A DNA stretch of 64,000 bases, from contig CAVNZM010000006.1 of NCBI GenBank assembly GCA_963693365.1, positions 1,674,001 to 1,738,000 of the forward strand, written 5' to 3'. The position numbers and the translations under genes are program-made. The notes beneath the pieces were generated by a model. The model did no database searches and was not told where the DNA came from. It worked only from the letters and a program-made list of their open reading frames with translations. This DNA comes from Amoebidium appalachense. Lineage: Eukaryota > Ichthyosporea. Positions within the stretch are counted from its first letter, which is position 1; every line of letters starts with the position of its first letter. Shown here in pieces: positions 48,121 through 61,177 of the stretch.

Positions 48121-48126
48121 AATAAA
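48121..48126 (+). promoter_or_regulatory. AATAAA poly(A) signal for the ubiquitin protease gene
   Basis: A canonical hexamer 555 bases after the TAG at 47564-47566; the first one noticed downstream. Confidence 0.45.
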
Positions 48127-48648
48127 TGAAAAGGTGATGCAGGCCAAGTTGAACGTTTGGCTTCACGCACTCTCGGATATTGATATGAATAGTATGGCCA
48201 GACTGGGTTCGATGTGACTTGAGTATTCACGTCATAATTCAAAAGGGTCTGTTGCTGCACCGGTCCCTTGACAAGTGCATTACCAATTTCACAAGATATT
48301 TGGTTTCCCGGCAGAGTGTGGGGCTTCTCAGAAGGTCCCTCCGATAAAAGCTTGAAAACGGCCAAGGGTGGGGAGCGAGGCAGAACAAAGTTGAGTTTTT
48401 CACGGTACCTGCACACAGTCCGATGATAAGGGTGTGGACGAAAAATTGTTGGGAGGGAGGGAGAGAGAGGAATTGAAAAAAGAGACCCACATGTGTCGAC
48501 GAGAGGCTCGAGGTTTGAACTTTGAACTTGCCGCCACCGGCCAAACCAGATGATTTTGTTTGCCCACCTCCGTAATCAGCCCATTTATGGTAAATGCCTA
48601 TGGCATAGGTGCTTCACTGACCAATCATAGGTTGAGGGGCGTCATGCC

Positions 48649-49441
48649 ATGTTGCCGGGCTGCAAGCCCTTCATGGAAACCGACTTCTCCAGGTGGAAGC
48701 TTGGTAAGCATATGTATACATGTATTCTTCATACATTAGGATTTAAATAAAAAACTACATATTACACAACTGATATGTACTATCTTAAGAAATACACATT
48801 GATATACAAACTCTATCGATGTCTTGTGCCGTGACCTCGCGTCGAAAGGCCCAATAAGGCCTGACCACGCTAGGTGTGTCCACCAATCCTGTTGTTTTCT
48901 GATCGGATTGCTAGTTCCACAATTTCACACCCCGGGGCCCGAGGCAACGTAAATACTTGTCGACTCGTCAAACATCACCATTTTCTTTAGTTTCTTATCA
49001 ATAGATAAAAGAAAATTCGGTTGTTAGGCCCCGCATGCCAATATATTATAGACTGAACTATTTAACCCATCTATTTTATACGCATACAAAATATCAGGGA
49101 TCTATTATTAGTATTTTTAGATTTTGTTTGCCCTCGCGGAGGAGTCCGCACATGTGCTTTTGCCCAACTTTGGCAGACTGCCATAAATGGTAAAATCTGG
49201 CCTAGCTCACGGGTTATATGGCCTTGCCCGGCACGCTGGCCGTTTGGTGTGGATGGAGACCATTTATATATATATATATATACACTCCTTTGCCTTGAAA
49301 TCGATTTTAGAAGGCATTTTTGTGTTTTTCAATATGATTTTTCTGTGTCAGGTCAAACTGCTAAAACGATATAGCCTCGCCAGGTGGCACGGGCCTTGCC
49401 CTGGGCTTGGTGTACGTGACTGGCTCACCTTCGGGAGGAGG
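48649..49441 (+). CDS. Possible short gene start, two exons, unconfirmed
   Basis: ATG at 48649 opens MLPGCKPFMETDFSRWKL and reaches a strong donor (G/GTAAGC) at 48703. A CCAAT box (GACCAATCAT) lies 25-30 bases upstream of the ATG. A second piece, 49375..49441, would continue in phase with SPGGTGLALGLVYVTGSPSG and end at another GTAAGG donor. No further exon or stop was found, the family is unknown, and the opposite strand of the second piece is also open, so this is only a suggestion. Confidence 0.2.
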
Positions 49442-50529
49442 GTAAGGTAAGGATGTTTTCTGTGGGGATTTTCCGGACTTCAATTTCTGAAGCATATTTC
49501 GAATCCGCAAAGCTCGGCCTCTGCACCGGAGACAGTGCGAACTAATGTGCCCATGAAATACAATTACATACATCGCATCCATAAATATATGTCAATCTAG
49601 TTTAGTAAAGAAAGGTCAATCTGAGAATTCCCTGCTTATGAAATGGTTTATCCATCGCATATCGAGGCTCATTAGTTTGTTTACCCGTCTCTTCGAATCG
49701 TGTTCGGCTCAGCTTCTAGGGAGATTATAGCCCTGCAAAAAGAACAGCAAACAATTCCGCGGGCTTTTTCATTTTTTTTAATTTGCAAATTTGCTTTTGT
49801 TGGTTTTCGCAAACATTTTGGGGTTCTTGTCTCGTTTTTCAAAATATTTTAAATTGTTTATCTTGAATGATCAGAGCCCCGTGAATGCTTACACGACAGA
49901 AAACCGGTTTTTGATTGGAGATTAAGTTTTCACCAATTTTTTTGCTTAGGATTTTTGTTTCTATTGGATATTAGTCATCCGTCATAACTGCTGCACAGAG
50001 TTGGTGTCTTCAAGATATAATTTTAGCGCTTGGTCGGCCCAAGCTCAGATTCATCAAGCGAAAGAAGGGTACAGAACGTTACTTTTTCCTACTTACATCG
50101 TAGGACCTCTGTTGCCTCTTTTTCCCAAAAATCCAACGCGTTTAGGAAGGGAGCAACTTTATTCTGATAGACGATATATCTGCTGATACCTGTTTCGATC
50201 GCCTTACTTTTTCAACCGATTCTTTACAGTTGCTATTAGCATAGTCCTTTTTTCTGTCGTTTGCAGGAAAATTGTATTATTAAGGATTTGAAGACAAAAT
50301 CCTCTGTTATAAGGACCCTGCAAAACGAAAGTTTCCCTACAGTTATTCGTCGAACTGTTGATTTTGTTCTTATGGCTCTTTGTTAATTGCAAGAGCTTCG
50401 AACCGTGTATTTTAAATTCTGCCATAATAGTGGCTCTTCAAACGTGTTTACTAGGCTTTACACACCCTATAGTAACTTTAGATGCACACACAACGACACC
50501 TCAGCCACCGCTTTCCTTAGCAGTTTAAG

Positions 50530-53500
50530 ATGGATAGCACTTTGACACACAGAGTGTTGGTTGAAGAGCAGCTAGTTGCCCTTCACAGGCTGCTGACCGA
50601 GTATTATACGGTCGATGGCGGCTTCTCTCTTCCTACTCTGCAATTAAGGTGAGCTGAAGTCAGTAAATGCTTTGTGCGTTGCAGTTTTTCGTTCTCTGGA
50701 AATGTGGAGAGAGCAAAACAAAATAGCTATTTTGTGAAGGGAAGTTATGTACGATATTCGGCTGTGGTGGAACTTGTCATATACATGGGGTAGTGTCATC
50801 TCATGGGTACAATAGGGGGGCATTGAGGTTAGGTCTCCAAGGTTTGCGGGTCCTGGCTCTATTTGCGTTTCAAATTCGAGCTTTAAGATGTGATGTTTTT
50901 AGTTTCTGCATGAGTGGGGGTATCATCAAGGCAAGAATTTGTTTACTTTCTCTTTTTCTTGTCCAGCCTCGAGTAACATATGTTTGCATGAGTTGTGTTT
51001 GTGAAAGTGCAGTTGGTGATTATAAGCCGTGGTGGGAGCTGCTGTGCATGTGAAAGTGCTTGTGACGAGGGTACCTGTTTATGTTTTCCTGTTTTGGTGG
51101 GTTCGTGGTGCACCTTTTTCTTTTTAGTTGCGTACTGAATTGTTAATAATATTAGTGAATCAACAAGTAGGCAAGATTCCGTTCGTTTATAGGTGATAGC
51201 TCCGTGCTCGTTGATCTTCGCTCACTAACACTGGTTTCGTGGCAGGCCCAAGGACATCTGCTTGGCTGTGGCGCAGAAACTCTCCCGTACGGAGATCAAA
51301 CTTCGCGAGATAAGACTTAACGGTAGCACGGTGCCTGCTGTATTGGAGCCCCACGATGCCCATTTTTCAAAATTACAGCGATCTGGACCTGTGCTTCCGT
51401 GTAGATTTCGACGTTACACTAGCACACCAGCACTTCCAAACACTACTCGAAATCGTCATGGACTGCTTGAGAGATCAGTTTCCGGAGGATTTCTCACCAC
51501 ATAGTGCAACGATACCGTGCGGAGTTTTGTCTTCCAGCTATGTTGGGAAGCTGGTCAAGGTGCCAAACAACTACAGCCGCGACACTGGCAATGATGACTG
51601 CTGGTCTCTTATTTCTTTGCGCAACGACCGTGGTAGGAACCTCGAGTTCAAATTTGTTCACACCCTTAGGCGAGAGTGTGAATTCTCCATGGATTCGTTC
51701 CAGATAATCTTGAACGATACACTTCTCCAAATGACGAATTTTGACGAGGCTCTTCCAGACGTCGAGGTTAGTGTTGGCTCTCTCATGCTTGTTGAGATGA
51801 AAAATGCAGCTTGTGGCTAGGGCACAATTTCTCATGCTGCAGGATGAGGGAGGGAAGGGTATGAATGGAAGTTCATGATGGGTTAGAGGTTGCGTGTATG
51901 TGTGTGTTTGGGGGGGGGGGGGGGGGGGGGGGATCCAAGACCTTTTTGTGAAGTGGGCGGGAAAACGGAAAGGAATGAGAGAGAAAAAGAGCCTGGCTGG
52001 TCGTAGTGTTTGAGATTTGGGGGATGTTGAAGGTTTAAGTACCTTCTTGTAGAAGTGCATGTGACTAGTGGAATAAGGCTATGCAGCCTTGGTGGACTGT
52101 GGCGCCTTCTTTGTGTGGGTTTTTTTTTGCAATTGACTAATGTCTATGTTCATGTGCAGGTCGAGTGTGTCTATGGGGATTACGACGAGTCTCTCGAGCA
52201 TTTGCGGAGGCGCATTATTAGCATCAAGTCCCCGGAGCAGGTGCGAGGAGGTGGTTTGCTGAAGTATTGCCGGCTGCTGGTCAAGGGCTACGAGGTGCCT
52301 GAGCAGATGTCCGACGCGGAGCTCGTCAAGCTTGAGAGCACCATGTGCACACGGTTCTTCATCGACTTCCCTACGGTCGAGGCCCAGCACAACACCATCA
52401 GCGCATGTCTGCGGACTCATCGATTTGACGGCTCTGACGCAGTACTTGAGTTCCTGGACCGCATCCACAGCGCCATTGACAACTACGCACGGCACACGAC
52501 GAGGTCTTGGGCACCAACGTTGGACATGATTGGTGTTATATACCATTCCATCCTCCGGGCCCATGCCGTTAGACCATCGCCGTATCATTTCCCTGCAGGA
52601 CCCATGCGTGTTCCGGCTTCACCCGTACCACCTGGCCTTGGAGTCCATGCAATGCAGCCACCGGTGCCACTACCCCTTCTACCCGTTCACGCGCCCATGG
52701 TAGCCCGGCCACATTGTGCTATGCCCCCACCACCGATGTTGGCCCAACCAATTGCACCGCCTACGTGGGCACCAGTCTCCGTGCCTGCGGAACCGCATGA
52801 TGGTCCATATCCTTCCCCGCCACTCACCCCTGAGATGCGCGCCGAGCGGATCGTCCACGAGCCCCCTACCCCACCCCCCGAGGTTGAGGAGGAGGTCGCT
52901 AGCAATGAATGCTCAGACAACGCCCCCTGTGTGAGTGACAGCACGGAGTTAAGCGAGTCAGAAACAAGCGACTCGTGCAGTGAGTCGGAGATCATTGTCG
53001 TCGTTCACAATCCACCTCTACCAGAGCCTACGCCTGCTACGCCGGAGTGCACAGCACCGAATACTCCATCCTCGTCGCCCGAGCCACCAGCACGGAGCCC
53101 CAAGCTGCCTTTTGGTAAGCGTCGTCAAGGCAGCCCCCAGAAGTCCGATAAAGGACAGCCCACGAAAGCCGAGCAATCCCCTCGGTCGGCCTCGGAGACC
53201 CGCAAACAAACGGCAGCACCAGCCACGAGTGAGAAGAAGTCGAGCTGGCGGGACCGCGAATCGTCTCGTGGGCGTGAATGGGGTCGGGACAAGGACTTCA
53301 GCAGCCGGCGGCCAAGCGGGTTTCGTGAGAAGGAGGACCACTTTGGGGAGTGCCGCAAGATCATTGCCCAGGGCGATAACGTCGAGCCGCTGTGTGCGTA
53401 CATCGACAACGGCATCATTGCCGTGGACGAGTTTGGGTTCTTCGGCAACCACCGCAGTGAGGGTCAGACCCTGCTGATGGTGGCCTGCAAGTACGGCCGG

Positions 53501-54098
53501 CTGGCCATTGTGCGCACCCTGCTGGAAAAGTACAAGGCAAACCCGAACACGGCGGGGGGTCTGGGCCGCTACACGGCGCTTCACTATGCGGCGTTCCACA
53601 ACCATGGCGTGGTGGTGCAGGCCCTGCTCGACCACGGCGCCGATCCGTCCATGCTTACGGCCGAGGGGGAGACGGCAGAGATGTCTGCACGTGCTCAGGG
53701 GCACGACTGGATTGCAAAGTTGCTCGCCGCAAAGCGCACCGGTGCGCCAACACCCCAGTCTGCCCCAGCAACCAAGGGAGGGCTGTTGCATCATCAATAT
53801 AGTGGCCGGGGCAGAAAGTCCAGTCGGTCTGGCAGCCCACCACCCGCCAAGCCGGTGTACTGCATGAAGGAGCGCGAGAGGAGACCCGAGCGGCCGGACG
53901 GGAGAGTGTCCCGGGCAACTATTCCTGTATGTTGATGCACGTTCGTCACGGTATTTTATTCCTCCACACCAAATACTGCAGCTGCCGTGCGGCGCTGGCT
54001 TCACTACGCGCCTTTTTCACGTGAGTACTTTGTTAAATTGTTCCTTTCGTTCACGTTTTGTTTGAACTTTGCTGCTGCAGGACGGCATGCACTTTTAA
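50530..54098 (+). CDS. TENT5: TENT5/FAM46 nucleotidyltransferase fused to ankyrin repeats; one frame break
   Basis: TENT5 proteins are non-canonical poly(A) polymerases. Exons 50530..50648, 51246..51766 and 52160..53926 are clear; 53982..54020 and 54081..54098 keep phase and end in TAA. Unspliced, the frame instead ends at 53935. Seen: RLNGST (Gly66-Ser67 of the nucleotide-binding motif), DLDLCF (catalytic Asp pair about 85/87), DDCWSLISLRND, FVHTLRRECEFSMDSFQI (third Asp about 189), VRGGGLLKYCRLLVKGYE and MCTRFFIDFP, all family landmarks in order. After about residue 390 comes a Pro-rich region, a Ser/Glu acidic patch, a Lys/Arg/Ser-rich region and at about 640-740 ankyrin repeats (EGQTLLMVACKYGRLAIVRT, YTALHYAAFHNHGVVVQALL). 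Total about 805 aa, roughly twice the usual length. Between RLNGS and DLDL the frame moves by +1 (51328-51379). Confidence 0.92.
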
Positions 54099-54641
54099 TG
54101 GGCCTTTTGCCACGGAGTCTTTAGTGCTCCTCTGTTTCAGTTTTTGTTTTTGTTTTTCAGGGCTCGTCTTTTACGAAAGTGTTCATGAATGGAATATGGG
54201 TGTGTACTTGAACAACCCATACTTGCATGTGTCCTGTGTGTATCGAGATGTATTTAGTCGTAAAAACGAAGATCGGACCTCCCGAAGTTCTCCTGTTATT
54301 TCTTATGGAGATAGGGTTGTTGCGAAAATGTGCAGATATAGACCTGCACAGGTGAGCAAGTTAGAAGGTTGTGCTAATGAAGCACCCCTAGTGTACATCC
54401 CACTTCCCTCCCAAAAACTGTTAATAATTGGAGTGGATAGGGGTTTAAAAAAATGAGAATTGTAATACGAAGTAAGAGAAATATTGTCGATCTACCTAGC
54501 GTTTTATCTATACATCTATATATGAAACCTCGTTGTGTATGCATTTAATGATGTTGGACTGTACGCGGTAACTTGCATGACGATCGGTCAGGCATGTGGA
54601 GGAAATTGTAGAAAAAGACCAAAAAAAACGAAAAACGCGAA

Positions 54642-54647
54642 TAATAA
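54642..54647 (+). promoter_or_regulatory. AATAAA poly(A) signal for TENT5
   Basis: A canonical hexamer about 545 bases after the TAA at 54096-54098. Confidence 0.4.
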
Positions 54648-55543
54648 ACCTATGAAAGTAGGTTTAACAAACTCTTTGTTTCTGTTTATCGGTTGCATCA
54701 TCCCCCCCACCCACACACAATGTGACGCACACACACACACACACACACACACACCCTGCTGCAACCCAACCTGGAGCTCTTTCCACTGGCACTGCTTTTG
54801 CCTGTTATGATTGCTTCCAAAGAGTAACCCTGCTCGTCTCGTGTTCAGTGAATACAGTGCTTCACGTCACCCACTCGTGTTCAATTAAAACTGAAGCACT
54901 ATTTGCGTTTTTTTGGCCAGGCATTGCCACTGAGGTGATCTTGGGTCGATACCCTGTACTGTGAATAACTTGGCCCCTCCTGCTGCATACCCTGTGTGTG
55001 TGCAAATTTCCAAAATCTGCACTGCAATTGTGTTAAGGCACCTTTACGTGAAACTTTCAGACATTGTTTCCGAAATTCTCCCCCCCTTCCGAGGCTTCAC
55101 GAGCTCCAGCCGTCCCTCCCTCACTCTCTTTCCCTGCATGCCTGTTCCCGACCACTGGGCCCTGCCGCATGGCATGCGATGTGCCCAGACACACACACAG
55201 ACACACACGTACGCATGTGTGCGGAGAAGTAACCCAACTGTTATTATATCAAATGCAAAGTTCTCAGTTTATTGTTGAAGTAGCGCGTGCGCCCCCGCCC
55301 ACCTCGATCAGGTCTAATATGTGCAGTCTGTAATCTGATTTAGGCTATCTCAAGTTAGCGTTACACACGTAACCCTAAAGTTATAACGTGTACACACCGT
55401 GTGGGATACAGATGTCACCTTCCGTGACAAATTTACCATGTCCACTGAAAAGCACGAAGCTCATGAGCACACGCCTTGCTAACACGTACTGACGTGTTGC
55501 CGCACGTGCGACGTTATACATCTACTTGTGGCGGTCCCTTTTT

Positions 55544-55584
<41 letters not shown>

Positions 55585-55943
55585 AAAAAGAAAAGGGAGA
55601 CACCGCCTCAGTAGGTGGTAGCACGCTTTGGTACCCTCAATGTAGAAACACCATCGTACACAGGCAAATGGTTGTAGTGCACATGAACAAAAGCAAGGCG
55701 CTATGCGTGCACCCGTGTATGCTGATTTGTACACATTGTGCAGCTGCACACACTAACTAATTACTTAGTCAACCATATGATTCATCTCGTAGCCTGAATT
55801 GACCAAATAAGCAGGCGACAACACGTGCATAACAATTCAGTATGTGCACCGTTAAAGTGTCTTATGTAATGGCATCCAGTGCTATCATTTACGTATGCAT
55901 AGATACCCCTTAATAGTAATTTGAATGCTGCGTCAGTCTAATA

Positions 55944-56124
55944 ACAGTACCTGCACATATCGTTTTCACGAAACTAATACGCACCGCGGAATTTTTTTAT
56001 TGGATAAGCGGTCCGAAAAGCCGGTCGGATTGGGTCGAAAATAGATCCAGTGATTTAAGTGGGTAAAAATCAGGAGGTTGAATCGCCGATTTTTGGGAAA
56101 AAATTATACAGTACCTGCACATAT
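55944..56124. repeat. 147-bp segment between 17-bp direct repeats
   Basis: ACAGTACCTGCACATAT occurs at 55944-55960 and again at 56108-56124. The 147 bases between end in a G/A-rich part (TTTTTGGGAAAAAATTAT). The layout resembles a retroposed segment with a long target duplication but could be a plain duplication. Confidence 0.5.
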
Positions 56125-57817
56125 GCCTCCACCGAATTTTTCCCAATTACAAGATGGTGGAGGGACGGACGTCGATAAGATAAAGGGGTGTGCCGCGTAT
56201 AAGATGTGTGCGCAAAAATACCTACCAGTCCGGTAGTTTGTCTGTATTTTTTGTTTTGTCAGAGGGAAAAACATCCACCATCAAAGAAATGCCACGAAAA
56301 GTGAAGAGCCCTTGAAGCGGTTCACGTGTTTTATACAGATTTGGAAAGCGATGATTGGATGTTATATCTAACCTGTGATATATAACCAATGGGAATAATG
56401 GTTGTCCTTCCAGGGATATAACTAATACAGTATTTGGAAACAACTGTGAGATTTGAAAAGGGAATTATTAGCTTCATTGTGTAAACCAATACTACAGGAA
56501 CGTCTGCTATTTCTTTTTTTACGCTACGGAAGCAGTACCTTCAAAAATGTATACGCAACAAGTTGAGATCATATGATGGGAGCTAATCAAAATATTCCGT
56601 GCACAAACATTTTAGCCATCTGTGATAGATGGCGAATGGGAGGCTTTGCAACTACACCAAGTTTTCAATAAAATGACGAAGAAGGTAAAAGGGCAGAAAC
56701 ATTACGAATGTTGATGCAGAAAACGACATAAAAACTATTTTGTTATATAGTGATAACAAAAAGCTGTCTATATACATATTATTTCCAGTATTTAGGCTTC
56801 TCTAGAATCATAGTAGTGCAGTTCGTAGCCAATCCAAATATTCAGCCTCTGGACGGTTGTGCCGAAAATTCAAGTTCTTTTAGATATGCCTGGAAATTGA
56901 TTTCTCCTAGTTTGAATGAGAGCGAATCAAGAGACATACTGTGATAGTCTCCAGTTGGAATTTCGCACGAATAAATCGAGTGCCGCATTGCCGGGACCTG
57001 TGACATATGCCCGCCCTTATTAGGTCTAGATCCACTGCACTGCAGCACAGAACGAGCCCATCATCCCGTCATATATATTCCCAATTTGTCCCTAATTTGC
57101 TGCTGTGTTTGCGCAAACCCTTTCATTCGTATCTACAGCACTCCTTTTGTCTATGTAACGCCATTCTAACAATACGGTACCATATATAGTCATTAGGCTA
57201 CATACATCGCATATTTCCGCGTACCACAAGCAATCTACGCAATCACACACACTGATATACAGTCATGTATTCATATATGATAAGTCTGAACTCTTCGTGT
57301 GTGTGTTAGTATACTGCAGGTATGAACCGGCAACAACACCGTTTACTCATATCCTCATATCTATACTATAACTAGTTCTACAACAAGCCTTTCAAGGCGT
57401 TCATTCAACATTTGTTACGATTCAGAGTCCAATTTCTTGTTCTATATATTATCTTTGAGAGCCGCCTACGTGCAGATCAACATTGTATGCCTCCAAAAAC
57501 CTAACAAGACCCCCGCTCTCCCCCCCCCCCCCCCCCCCCCCCCCACCCCACCCCAAAAAGACACACACACACACACACACATAGGCACTTCCACCCCACC
57601 AACTCGCCTACAGAACCAACACACACATGCATCCCCCCCCCCCCCCCCCCCCCCCCCCCGCACATACATACACATACACCTCCACCCTCAATAACACCAG
57701 CCACTTTGCCTGTTATTTCGTTCCTTCTCTCAATGGATCGTGGGCAGGCCGCCAGTTAGGGGCAGACCAAACAGTTGTAGAGGTCACGGGGCATGGTCTT
57801 GAGGCACACCTCTTGTG

Positions 57818-57819
<2 letters not shown>

Positions 57820-57900
<81 letters not shown>
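57820..57900. repeat. (GT)n microsatellite, about 40 units
   Basis: An unbroken GT array followed by GC/GT mixed bases to about 57940. Confidence 0.95.
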
Positions 57901-57903
<3 letters not shown>

Positions 57904-58041
57904 CATGTGTGCGCGTGTGTGCGCGCGTGCAATGTGTGTGTGTGATGTGCTTGTGGCGGTGTGGCTCAACACCATTGTCCCGCCGGGAAGGGGGGTGGGG
58001 ATGAGGGGGAGGGTGGGTTAGACTTCTAGAACAGGGCCTAA

Positions 58042-59002
58042 CTAAAATTGAAAGATGCTCCACCGTTGAGGTTGCAGATATACCTCAAAGGAAACCTGGC
58101 AATAATCCAACACCACAAGGGATGTTAGCTGAGGGTGGGTACCATGCCTGGCCGCTCCCGATGGGGGACGGGGGGGAAGGGCCCCGGGAAAAGGGGCGAG
58201 GTGAAGGCACGTGGTACACATTAAGGAGTAAAGAGGACGGTCTAGCATGCAAAGTGAAATGTGTGCAAATGGTTTTTTTCGATGTGCTTAGGGGTTGGAG
58301 AAGGGTGGGGAGAGGCGGGGGGGGGGGGGGGGTTTGAATGCAGAACACGGTACGAAGTACGCATACACGACGAGAAGCATGGTGCAGGACACATGCAAAG
58401 GCAAACATTCAAGTATGCAACATCAGCCATGTGCACAGTATGCGTCATAAGCAGAGCCCATCCTCAGGGAGGACCCAAGTCATCAATTGCATCTGAGTTT
58501 CGACCCCTCAGCCCGCGTATATACGACGCTCCAACTCAGACAGCAGCATCAACTGAACTTGGGCGGGTCAACCCGTCTTGATCAAAGACGAGCAGGGTTG
58601 CTTATGCAAGCAAGGTGAGCAAAACGGTGAAGATGTGTGTGCAAACTAATGCAGTGCAGCGAATAATGCATAAGTGCTTACAGATGCACGACACAGAGCA
58701 ACCATGCCCGGTTGCATGGAAGTAAAGCGATCTCCACACAGTGGTCTGTCCTGAAAGGACACCTCTGAAAGAAGACTGGGGGGGTTTGAATGCAGAACAC
58801 GGTACGAAGTACGCATACACGACGAGAAGCATGGTGCAGGACACATGCAAAGGCAAACATTCAAGTATGCAACATCAGCAAAGCGCACAGTACGCACCAT
58901 AAGCAGAACCCATCCCCAGGGGAGTATGGGGGATGTGGGGAGGTGGATTGGGTGGGTGGGTGTGGTGGTGGTGGTGGTGGTGGTGGTGGTGGTGGTGGTG
59001 GT

Positions 59003-59036
<34 letters not shown>

Positions 59037-59668
59037 TCGAATAGATGGAGTAAATTTGAACGCCGTGATTGGATATTGAAGGGAGATTTGAGAGCTCGTT
59101 AATGTATGTTAATGCAACCCACCTATAACATTGGACGGCAGGAAAGATGGAGGAAAAGAGCAGAGCCGGAGGAAGCGACCCAGAGGAGGTGGGGGGTTGA
59201 ATGCACCACATAGTACGAGGGACACATTCACAACCGATAACACAATGCAGGGTGCAAACCACACATAGAGTGTGCATAATAAGCAGAGCCCATCCTCGGG
59301 GGGGTGGGGGGGGGAGGGGGAGGGGGGGGGGGGGGGGAGGGGGGAGGGGGGGGGGGGGGGGGAGGGAGGATTGCATTAGGGAATATCATAAAAGAAAAGT
59401 AGAACTCGAAGGTGACAGAAAGCACAAAAACCAAGAATTCAAAACGAAAAAAAAAAGAAGAAAATGTGGAAAGACAGGAAAGACAGAGGTGGGTAGGTAC
59501 CTGCAATGCTTCGAGAATCATTTCTTGGGGGGCACCAACTACGCTGACCCCATTCACCTCTGTGATGCGGTAGCCGGTCTGTATGTGTGTGTGTGTGGGT
59601 GGGTGGGTGGGTGGGTGGGTGGGTGGGTGGGTGAGTGGGTGTGTGTGGGTGTGTGTGTGAAAACGGTG

Positions 59669-59699
<31 letters not shown>

Positions 59700-59829
59700 G
59701 TGTTCGCCCACGTGCAGATTGTGTATTCTGGGGTTGGTGAAAGGCATGCACACGCGTGCGCTCGGGTGTGTGTGTGTGTGCGCGCGCGCGTGTGTGTCTG
59801 TGTCTGTGTCTGTGTCTGTGTCTGTGTCT

Positions 59830-59916
<87 letters not shown>

Positions 59917-60319
59917 GGGGGGGGGGGAAGGACATTTATTAGGGTATAGTTCGGCTGCCGCCTGCAGGGGCCTCCAACCATTCGGCAAACTGCAAGAAAT
60001 CTCGGCCAAATAAGACGATCCCTTACTTTCAGATGTCGTTCAGTGTGTGATATTCGGGTCCGAAATTTACCACAACCAACCAGTAAGTTTATCATGATGC
60101 AGGGTTAAGATGTTTATTCATTATGCATTTTCAAGTTTGTGCAGTCCCATCGCACCAATCACAAATTGTGCTACAAGTCAAATATATGCTGTGAAAAGAG
60201 ACAACGGGAAAACCAACATAAAGACCCCCCAACGAGAAGCGCATCTTGAACAGAACCCATTACCAGGCAGGTTCCCATTTCGCGTGGGTCGTGGTGGTGG
60301 TGGTAGTTGGAAGGGAGAA

Positions 60320-60355
<36 letters not shown>

Positions 60356-60494
60356 CGTCCAGCTTACCCTGAGGCCCGCAATGTCTGCTGGAGAGCCCTC
60401 CTCGACATTCACTATTTCATTTTGGTAAAGCCCAAATCCCTGTGGTGTTGATAATATTATTATTATCATTATAATCAAACTTATTATTAATAAT

Positions 60495-60530
<36 letters not shown>

Positions 60531-61023
60531 TGTGTGGGTGTGTGGGTGTGGGTGTGTGGGTGTGTGTGTGTTTGTGTGTGGGCGCGCGCGTGTGTGCGTG
60601 TGTTTTGGGGGGGGGGGGGGAGGAGGAGGGGGGGGGGGGTTTGAATGCGTCAAAAAGTACGAAGTACACAAGAACAAACGGATAACACGATGCAGAATGC
60701 AAGCCATACATAAAGAGTATGCATAATAAGCAGAGCCCATCCTCGGGGGGGGCCCACGTCATCCACAAACCGGGGGGGGGGGGGTTTCGATACGATAAGG
60801 GGCTCACAGAACATTTGACACCAAAGCACGTGCTCGACGTGAAGAGAAATAGAAGGTACGCATTAGAGTATAGGCAGTGGCTATATACCTTTTTATTAAA
60901 CGGTAAAAAAAAGTAGGAATATCGAACGAGTTAAGACTATATCTGAGTTAGTACGTGAAAGGTACAGGAACAACACCACAACAACGAGAAAAGAGCACTG
61001 GGGTAGGATTGTGGTGGTGGGGG

Positions 61024-61090
<67 letters not shown>

Positions 61091-61140
61091 CGCGCACGCA
61101 TATCTTTTAGAGGGTGGGTGGGTGGGTGGGTGTGTCGGGG

Positions 61141-61177
<37 letters not shown>

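Larger units (their letters stand above)
47567..50529. other. Spacer between the protease gene and TENT5
   Basis: Contains the protease 3' untranslated region (AATAAA at 48121), T runs and one G run up to about 48035, then ordinary AT-richer DNA without C/G tracts. A possible but unconfirmed gene start lies at 48649 (listed separately). Nothing else was recognised. Confidence 0.5.
54099..58041. other. Spacer between the converging TENT5 and APBA-like genes
   Basis: Holds the TENT5 3' region, a 30-base A run at 55546-55581, C runs at 57520-57544 and 57633-57659, and (GT)n at 57820-57900. A 17-bp direct repeat lies at 55944 and 56108. A short open piece at 54921-54964 after a fair acceptor was not called. 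Otherwise ordinary AT-richer DNA. Confidence 0.5.

Noticed and set aside
49187-49450. 88-codon plus-strand frame ending VRDWLTFGRRVR
   Set aside because: It uses a non-ATG start and conflicts with the phase suggested for the 48649 exon; the opposite strand is also open.
54921-54964. Short piece IATEVILGRYPVL with stop after a fair acceptor
   Set aside because: No donor partner in phase; TENT5 already has a supported end at 54098 or 53935.
57765-57820. Minus-strand frame EVCLKTMPRDLYNCLVCP with stop, as last exon of the APBA-like gene
   Set aside because: The exon 58042..58095 already completes PDZ2 in phase with a stop.
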